Shown: one piece after another, positions 41,983 to 64,000 of the stretch
Numbering within the stretch: position 1 is the stretch's first letter
Layout of the letters: each line of letters begins with the position of its first letter
NCBI GenBank assembly: GCA_964035795.1
Contig: OZ038320.1
Location: 8,826,671-8,890,670, forward strand
Direction of reading: 5' to 3'
Source: Pterobdella sp. o SKG-2022
Lineage: Eukaryota > Annelida > Clitellata > Hirudinida > Piscicolidae
DNA: 64,000 nucleotides
Program-made: the position numbers and the translations under genes
The notes under the pieces: generated by a model
What the model was told of the DNA's origin: nothing
What the model saw: only the letters and a program-made list of their open reading frames with translations
Database searches by the model: none

Positions 41983-42849
41983 CATATTCTTTAAATTCCT
42001 TTTATTTTTATCTTCATTTTTAGGCGCAGTTTAAAAAAAGCAACTTTCTGAATCAAGTGAAATTTTATTTAAAAACTTGAAACAATTTAAAATACCAATT
42101 TGCATACAATTGTAGCAATAAATGCAAACGGAAAAAATCAAAATTAATGTTTGTAATAATTTATATACACAACAGAATTTTCAAAAACTTCAAGTTTTTG
42201 CTTAATAGCTTCTACAAAAAAATAATTAAAAAAACATAGCTAAAAAATAATCTTTCCATTACATTCTACCTCATGAGTTGCAACTGAGGGAAGAATCCAA
42301 AACCCTATAATGTCTCTAACAACGCTCAAAAACCTTATTATAAATGAAAAAATTTTTCTACATGTGTGTTAAAATTTTCCCAAAAAACACCTTGCTAAAC
42401 ACATTATAAACTTTAAAAGATTGTTGCGTGAGACTGGATGTTGATGAACTGCCTAGCAGAATTTCTGGGCAAGGCGTGATCAAGGGTTGTTTGTTGTGCT
42501 ATAAGAAATACTTTATCTTGTTAAAAATTCCAAAAAATTAAAAACAAATACCAATAAATTTTCTAGTTTAAAAACCAGTAACTCCCAAATGTTGCAACGC
42601 TTATGAAGTTCCTATAAAAAAATTTTTCATCATGAGAAGATCTTAATTTAGAAAAACTTATGAGATATGAACCATAGTTTTGTGAATAAACACAAAAATA
42701 TTAAAAGAAACTTGGCGCTGGAACCATAGTCTCTTGCCAAGATGTACCAGATACGGAAAAGCAATCTTTCCATGAGTATTTCAAGAGAATTACAAATACT
42801 TCTTAGAATAATGTGGAGTATGCTAAACATGAAACTTTCCACCTATTCA
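41983..42849. other. AT-rich intergenic stretch
   Basis: No gene seen. Open frames are short and without recognisable character. It leads into a decayed retroelement. Confidence 0.5.
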
Positions 42850-43440
42850 GTGATTTAAGGAAGAACCGCGATATTTCTATGCTTGCGGTTAGCAAAAATT
42901 CCATTATTTTCATTGTTGACAAAGCCAATTACCAAAACTTAGTGAAAAAGTTGATAAACGATGAAAGAGAAAGCAGCAAATAGGTTTCCTCAAAAGACAC
43001 CATTCTTAAGGATCTATCTTCTTTCCAAGGCTTTTTACTTAGAAGTCTGAAAAGTATCAAAGATTCTAATTTCATTAGACTGTCGTCTAACCAACAGGCT
43101 AGATTTTTCGACAGGGTAAAAGCTTAAAAAAACAATTTTATGAGATATTAATGAATATGAATTGAAAATACAACCAATAACCGACCAAACAGACTTTTTT
43201 TATAATCTCGGTAAATTTTTAGTCGATTATTCGAAACCCGTTGTAGAATCGATATAAAATTGTAAATATCCAATTTTTTCTCTTTTTCATAAGTAGCTTG
43301 TCTCGAGTACAACCCAAAAAAAAAACGTTTTCTATGACTAAATCTTTGTTTAGAAACGTTCCGATTGAGAAGACCCTTAAATACGTCACCAGAGGAATAG
43401 GAGAAAGTGCATAAAAACAAATTAAATCTGGTTTCAGGCT
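42850..43440 (+). mobile_element. Probable Penelope-like element RT remnant
   Basis: Broken plus-strand frames read DLRKNRDISMLAVSKNS then VDKANYQNLVKKLINDE (42,855-42,970), LLRSLKSIKDSNFIRLS (43,030-43,090) and SLFRNVPIEKTLKYVTRGI (43,340-43,400). The last resembles the SLFTN-P-xxT block of Penelope-type reverse transcriptases, and the first resembles the upstream 'DKG... xxDY' region. There are stops and at least one frameshift. The assignment rests on short motifs and could be wrong. Confidence 0.45.
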
Positions 43441-43524
43441 TACCATTTACACATAAATTAGGTGGTACAAAATCTTGGTGAAAAAAGTTTGGAATAAAAG
43501 AGAAATTTTAGAGTCCGAAAAAGT

Positions 43525-43816
43525 CAGTTAAAAAACCTGGACAATCTACCGACGTCATGATAAACAACTTCAACAGTACCATAGACGATGTCTTTGCAGG
43601 ATTCTTAACATACGCTGGAAAGATATGATTTTTAACACTGTTGTTCTAAAAAGAACAAATCTTTCCAGTGTTAATACGATGATTCGTAGGGCGCTGATGC
43701 GATGGGCTGGTCATGTTTCTCGTATGGCGGACTCGAGAGTTTTAAAACAACTCTTTTACGGTCAAAGAAGAGTTGGAGCTTTAAGTAAACGCTATAGAAC
43801 CTGGAGGCATCTCTAA
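43525..43816 (+). mobile_element. LINE C-terminal fragment
   Basis: The plus strand reads WTIYRRHDKQLQQYHRRCLC, RILNIRWKDM and then MRWAGHVSRMADSRVLKQL. This is the block after the RT domain in many invertebrate LINEs (LRWAGHVxRM-DSRxPKQLxYG). No RT domain accompanies it. It is a short dead fragment between UQCRC2 and ATG10. Confidence 0.7.
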
Positions 43817-43822
43817 AAAACT

Positions 43823-44517
43823 TCTACATACACGTTTTCACGCGAAAAAAATTTGCTTTTGAGAAGCCTACTTGGCGTAAAATAATCCACAGTGGTACAC
43901 TGTTTTTTAAAAGCTTAATTGCTGCAAAAAAAGAAACGAACGAAAGGCATATAACATGTATATGCAGTTTGACTAATTAATATATTTAATTTTTCCTTTA
44001 ACTCATGCTGCTATGGTCATATCCGAAAACAAATCGATGAACAACACGTAGTCTTTACGAGCTAAGAGATAGATGCTTGGCTATTGACCATGAAGAAAGA
44101 TAATAAAAAGAAGTAAAAAAATTTTTCTTAAAAACCCAAAAATAAGTTTTATTGAAAAATTAAAATATTTACAGACAAAATGAAGGGTGAAAAAACTGAT
44201 ATATTTAAAAGCAAATTAATAATTTGTTAAAACATGGTGTAAAAACGCCAAGTTTTGATGATTTTTATAATAGAAATACATTAAAATAGAGGATAAGTTG
44301 AGTTGAAAAATGCTAAAAAATAATTTGAAAATCCAAAAAATTGAGTAGTCAAACTACAATTAAAAATACAAACAGATTCTCATAAAAACAGATGGTTGAA
44401 AAACAATTGTAGTAAGCTAACTATATATCAATATAAATAACCATAAAATTATTATTTCTTATATACTAGTTGATGCCATTCATCATATACTATAAATAAC
44501 TATATACATATTGTTTT
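43823..44517. other. AT-rich spacer at the ATG10 3' side
   Basis: No gene seen. TTTATT at 44,148-44,153 would be an AATAAA on the minus strand and is a candidate ATG10 polyadenylation signal, about 365 nt after its stop. Confidence 0.35.
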
Positions 44518-45595
44518 TCATATATTAGTTGATAGCTTTCCATATTCAATAGACAGGTCCAATAAGATGTAAGGCGAGATGGAAGTTAACCAGGAAAGAA
44601 AGTACTGGCTGCAAGTTTGTGTTTCAGATTTAATATGATTTTTGAAAATAAAGCAATGACAAGCATCTGTACTTTTTAATCCAAATATATTATTCAATCC
44701 TACTTTGGAGAAGAATGTTGTTGAGATATTTGTTTCATGAAATCTTCAGTGTGGCAAGGATGAAGTGTATAAAATGGCATGTTTAATATTGGATGTTCCT
44801 TTTGAGAATTAATTAATAAGAACACACTAAGCTTTAATTGTATAATCATTTTTTTTCATGTATTCTGTTACAAACCAGTATAACAATGCTAAAACTAGAT
44901 ACTTATAAAAGTTTATAATAGCAGCTAACCATAAAAAGCAGAAAATACTGTTTTAAATATTACTCAATACATTAAGACCTTAAATAACTATATTCTTCAA
45001 TAATCTTAAACAAAGTTGATTAATTAATTTAACCTGTTGTGTGACAAAAGACCAGAATTTGATTTTCTCCATTGAACGAACAGTAAAACATTTAGTTCTA
45101 ATAAGGTTCCAAATTTCTTCTAAATTTAAAATTGACCCATCTGGATGGAAAGCAAAATTAGAAACAAGGGTCTATGTTGTATTAATTCATCAATCCCGAA
45201 AAATCATTTCAATTAAAAATAAATTTGAAAAACCTCTGGTGTACACGTTGAAGAACACAATAGGAACACTGTAACTAGAGCTGTACATAAAGTGGTGTTC
45301 AGTTATGTAAGTATTTGTTCCATAAAATATAGATTCTTCATCTTCATTTTCAAAAATAGATGAAAGTTGATTAAGAACATTTTTTGTTCGCAAATAGCAA
45401 GACTTTTTTCGGAGATAATCATAGTTTTCATTCTAAAAACATAAATTAATTTTCAAATAATTTATTGAAAAACAAATCAAAAATTATAAAAAAAAAAGAT
45501 ACTTTATTATGATCTAAAGACCACGAAGAATCTATGTGCGAAACCGAAGAGAAGAACCACTCGGCGCTCCGACTGAATTCCTCAAGTTTGATCAT
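44518..45595 (-). CDS. ATG10: Ubiquitin-like-conjugating enzyme ATG10 (5 exons, 194 aa)
   Basis: E2-like enzyme of autophagy that takes ATG12 from ATG7 and joins it to ATG5 in the cytosol. Exons from the 5' end (minus strand): 45595-45503, 45432-45234, 45140-45034, 44798-44704, 44608-44518. All introns are GT-AG and the joined frame has no internal stop. Landmarks: EEFSRSAEWFFSSV near the N-terminus, HHFMYSSSYSVPIVFFNVY in the core beta-sheet, ILNLEEIWNLI, then EHPILNMPFYTLHPCHTEDF. The last contains the HPC motif with the catalytic Cys. A C-terminal YFLSWLTSISPYILLDL block follows, equivalent to the conserved SWLS-xxGP tail. The length is slightly below the ~220 aa of the human protein. It is divergently paired with ATP5PO, with 179 bp between start codons. 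Small exons and weak similarity make this gene easy to miss. Confidence 0.92.
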
Positions 45596-45774
45596 TTTAT
45601 AACTGAATTAACTTTTAAGATTTAATTTAGCACAGTTTTAGTAACAAAATTCAAAACATAAAATAAAATTTTTTTTTTACCTAAAATCTGTGTAAATTGT
45701 ATTTTTTTAGTTTTTATTTTTTAAAACCAGAACTATATAAAGAATTATTTCATATCTTGGATTGACCTTGTGTA
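45596..45774. promoter_or_regulatory. Candidate bidirectional promoter of ATG10 and ATP5PO
   Basis: Only 179 bp separate the divergent start codons. The segment is AT-rich with long A and T runs. TATATAAAG at 45,734-45,742 lies about 33 nt upstream of the ATP5PO ATG. Both promoters and both 5' UTRs must fit here unless an untranslated exon exists. Confidence 0.6.
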
Positions 45775-48316
45775 ATGGCTTCTTCAAAAATAGTCGCTGT
45801 CGTGAGTTATTTTTTTATTCAAAACAAAAATATTCAATTTTCTAAAATATATAATATGATATATTATTTAAATTAAATCTTTTGCGTATTAAATTGAGTG
45901 AAATCAAAGTTCAGATGCAGAAAAAATCTCATTTTAATACAATAATTTTAGGCCAGATCATTCAGTGCTCAAGCTGCCACTTCTAAGCTTGTCACTGTGA
46001 GTTTCAGTATAAAATTTTCAATATATGTTCTCTAGATAGTGTTTTATTTGTTTATCTGTAAATTATCATTAGTCTAAGTTATAGAAGCAAAATAAGCTAT
46101 ATTTCATACTTGTAGTTATATTTCTTACCGTTAAAATTCTCTTTCAAGTTATTACAAATGGTGGTTGTACTCTTATTTTTGTGTTCATCTACACTGATGT
46201 TGTTTTTATGAAAAATAGCTACATAGTATTGAACATTCCAAGTTTTGAATATGATGAATGCCTGTTAAAATTTATAAATTTTAACAGGCATTCATCTAAC
46301 AGGCAAAAAATTTAAAATTTTTTTTGTTTAAGAAATATTTAAATTACTATTATTAATAGTTATAGAATTAATGATTTTAATTGGTTATATAATATGAAAT
46401 AAGTTGATTAATTATCATAAAGCAGTTCAATAATATAGTTTTAACTTGAAAAATTACTTGGTTTGCTCATATATATTTGTTAATTACATAAAATTGAACA
46501 GCCACCAATTCCATTGTTCGGAATTGAAGGAAGATACACCCATGCATTGTATTCTGCTGCCAGCAAACAACAGAAACTCGATGCTGTTGAGAAGGACCTT
46601 AAGAATTTCGAAGTAAGCATTGTTTTTAATTGGTCAATCATTTTTTAAGAAAGAGTTTATTTTGTGTTATATTTTTTATTCAGTACTATCAATGATATAT
46701 TATTTAATTGTGTTTTTCATCATTTCAATCAAGAATATAATGATAGAAAAAGCATTATTAAATAAAAACATTGTATGCAGACTATTTTGTCAAAAGATGC
46801 TAAGTTGAAAGATTACCTCAGGAACCCAGCCATCAACAAGATTGAAAAAAAAAGTAGACATTTATTTTCTGAAAAATAACCTAATTGAATTTTAATGTGT
46901 CTCTTTATTTCATAAGTCTCTCAGCTTCAGTTCAATCCTTTTTTTCACATATACAACATTGTGATTTTTGTTATTCATTTTGTATTTATTAATAGTTTTA
47001 AGAAATTTCCAGAATTTTTACATTATTTGATTTTCTTCATCAACTGTTGAAAGGTTGCACTTAGCAAGTGTTTTTTTGAAAAATCTTTACATTTTAATAA
47101 AATCTTTGAAAATATAAAAAATAAAGACGCTAATTAAATGTTTGGTTTCCAGCTGTACTGTTGAAGACTCTTGAAAAACTCAACTACTCACCAATCACTC
47201 TTAATTTTTTTGGTTAGTGCCATAACTGTATTTGTTTTGCTGAGGTTTCATTTATAATAAGAATCTTTCGAAAAAAAAATAATTGCTTTAATAGCCTTCA
47301 AATAATCATTTCTTATTATTTACGCACCAATAACTGTCAGTTTTTTAATAAAACACTAATTAAATTGAATAACAGGATCAATAGCAGAGAATGGTCGTTT
47401 GAATCTGTTGCACAACTTTTTCTCATCCTTCCAGCGCACAATGGCAGCTCACAGGGGTGAAGTGGCATGCTCCATTACATCTGCCAAGCCTCTGGAGTCT
47501 GCCCAGTTGAACGATTTGAAAAGTGTTCTCCAGACCTTCCTCAAGAAGGGGGAAGTGCTTCTGCTTGAAACCAAGGTACCAATTGAATGTTGTGCAAGTG
47601 GGAATATACATGTTTGAATATGGTTTATTTCATTTTTTTGATACTAAACCTTGATAAGCTTTAAAAAACTTTGTGCTTTCTAAATAACTGAACTTTTGAG
47701 ATTATTTCTCAATGTGAAGCTTTTGTATTTACCTAATAAGTTTTGTACTTTGAAACATTTAACAGAATAATTTTACTTATTTTGCCTCAGTTGCCTGCCA
47801 CCGTATAAGTTGCTATTTATTTTCTACAATTTCTTACATAAACCTTCAACCATTGTTTTTCACAACATCTTATCTTCATTAATCATCTACTATATATCAA
47901 AGCCTATACTAAAAATTTTGAATTAATATTTCTTATTTTTTTTACTTTTTTTAATCGGAGATTCAAGCATTACAACTTCCAAATGAAAAAGTAGATAACT
48001 CATGATTATTTGTCAATTTAAGAGCTGATGGGAACTTGTTATTATTACCATGGCTTGTGAAGCATGTAAGTGCACCAAAAGCACACTTTTTTTCTCAAAA
48101 CACATTTTTCATTACTTTAAATGACTAAATATACAGCCAAATGGAATTGCCAAATCATAATCTTTATGTGCAAATAAAAACAAACTATATGATAATTCAT
48201 AGGTGGACCCCAAGCTGATGGGAGGCTTGGTGATAACCATAGGAGACAAATACGTCGATATGTCTATCGCTTCGAAGATTAAAACATACACACAGATCTT
48301 GGGGCAAGCTGTTTAA
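45775..48316 (+). CDS. ATP5PO: ATP synthase subunit O (OSCP), mitochondrial (7 exons, 209 aa)
   Basis: Oligomycin-sensitivity-conferring protein; it sits on top of F1 and ties it to the peripheral stalk of ATP synthase. Exons: 45775-45801, 45952-45996, 46502-46612, 46781-46853, 47153-47212, 47376-47575, 48203-48316. All introns are GT-AG with matching phases. The presequence includes [14 protein letters not shown]. Then come the family landmarks [25 protein letters not shown]-(exon join)-[25 protein letters not shown] and, at the C-terminus, [20 protein letters not shown]. The ending at GQAV is close to normal. The human protein has 213 residues. Exon 4 ends inside an A-run just before GTAGAC, a weak donor supported by phase. 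It shares a short divergent promoter region with ATG10. Confidence 0.97.
46253..46296. repeat. Perfect 44-bp palindrome in ATP5PO intron 2
   Basis: Two 22-nt arms (outer part GATGAATGCCTG, inner part TTAAAATTTA) are exact reverse complements with no spacer; the centre lies between 46,274 and 46,275. TAACAGGC occurs again just to the right. It would form a strong hairpin in RNA or DNA. Confidence 0.95.
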
Positions 48317-48398
48317 CTACAATCGTTTAGAATTTGTGATTATAAATTTGAAGATCAGCCATAATGTTGGAGAATTTTCACGTTTAGTTGATGTTTTC

Positions 48399-48404
48399 AA
48401 TAAA
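48399..48404 (+). terminator. ATP5PO polyadenylation signal
   Basis: AATAAA, 82 nt after the TAA stop at 48,314-48,316, followed by T- and GT-rich sequence. Confidence 0.7.
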
Positions 48405-49160
48405 AACTTTATCATTTCGTTTATTTTTTCATTAAACATTAAGGCCTTTAGGCTTGTAGGTGGTTGATAAATATAAACATTTTTGACCATTTTCCTAAAC
48501 TATAATAAGAGCAGTTTACTTTGAATATATGATATATTTGATAGGCATACTCTTTTGAGTTGATAAAATATAAATGTCAAAATATTTGATATCAATAAGT
48601 AAAAATATTTTAAATAAAGCCATCGTGTAATTAAACATACCGATAAATATAATCACCAGAAACTAAAGCATAACTTTAAAAAGGTTCTGATTTGCCTAAT
48701 AAGTTAATCCAATGGGCTTCAAAAATTTGCACACCATGTTTAATTAGCATAATAATTTGATAAAATGCAATATCACAATAAATAACAAGGAAAAAATCTC
48801 ATACAACCTCATGAAATATTTTATATAATCGGAAGATTGAACAGAATATAATACTAACAAATAAGAGGGTTTTGAAAAATTTATAAGACAAAAACTAACG
48901 AGTAATCACAATTTTTGTTTTTAAAAGATACGAAACTTCAATACAACGTTTGCATCATGTACTTAATAATGTTAACCCAGTAACGAAAATCTTCGCATCT
49001 TTCAACAAGTAAAAACTACATTAGTTTTTGAATTATTAATAACCAACTAGATAAGCATTTGATCATACGACCAAAGGTTGCCACCATTAAAAGCCATCCA
49101 TCTGAAGAGTAATGAGTACCGGTGTTTCAAAAAAGAGATACTGATAAGTTAAGTGGTAGA
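48405..49160. other. Convergent intergenic region between ATP5PO and PFKFB
   Basis: About 750 bp of AT-rich DNA with no coding signal. It must hold the PFKFB 3' UTR on the minus strand. I see no AATAAA for it close to the stop; ATTAAA on the minus strand at 48,739-48,744 is one candidate. Confidence 0.5.

Positions 49161-64000
<14,840 letters not shown>

Overview
The window is AT-rich DNA from an intron-containing animal genome, most likely an invertebrate. Protein-coding genes are split by GT-AG introns of about 0.1-3 kb, polyadenylation signals are AATAAA, and the intergenic space is full of decayed LINEs, tRNA-derived SINEs and fold-back elements. I cannot name the species. All exon maps below were built by hand from splice sites, reading phase and remembered family features; no alignment program was run.

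Left half (1-33,342). Two arrays of a 217-243 bp tandem repeat occupy 1-5,465 and 10,691-28,316. Almost every unit looks like an intron plus an exon: a branch-site-like CTAAC, a pyrimidine-rich tract ending in CACAG, a 102-nt (or ~73-nt) exon-like core, and a GTGAGT donor. Each array ends in a longer, diverged exon whose first bases are homologous to the units and which has a 61-codon open frame, a stop and an AATAAA. After each comes the same block: a fold-back element, a decayed RTE-like LINE, a second LINE 3' end in opposite orientation and a (GTA)n tract. Positions 1-10,490 match 22,852-33,342 almost perfectly and the first copy stops at a 200-N gap, so assembly duplication is a serious possibility.

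Right half (33,343-64,000). This is ordinary genic DNA. Four conserved genes can be reconstructed with complete reading frames: UQCRC2 (respiratory complex III core protein 2, 14 exons, +, 452 aa), ATG10 (autophagy E2-like enzyme, 5 exons, -, 194 aa), ATP5PO/OSCP (ATP synthase stalk subunit, 7 exons, +, 209 aa) and a bifunctional PFKFB (6-phosphofructo-2-kinase/fructose-2,6-bisphosphatase, 16 exons, -, 466 aa). ATG10 and OSCP are head to head with 179 bp between start codons, suggesting a shared promoter. OSCP and PFKFB converge. Three of the four act in energy metabolism: two in mitochondrial oxidative phosphorylation and one in control of glycolysis.

Mobile DNA in the right half includes three SINEs with tRNA-like heads, fragments of at least five retroelement types, and two copies of one CR1/L2-type LINE in opposite orientation in PFKFB introns 2 and 12, which bracket exons 3-12. 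No CRISPR arrays, rRNA genes or convincing functional tRNA genes were seen.
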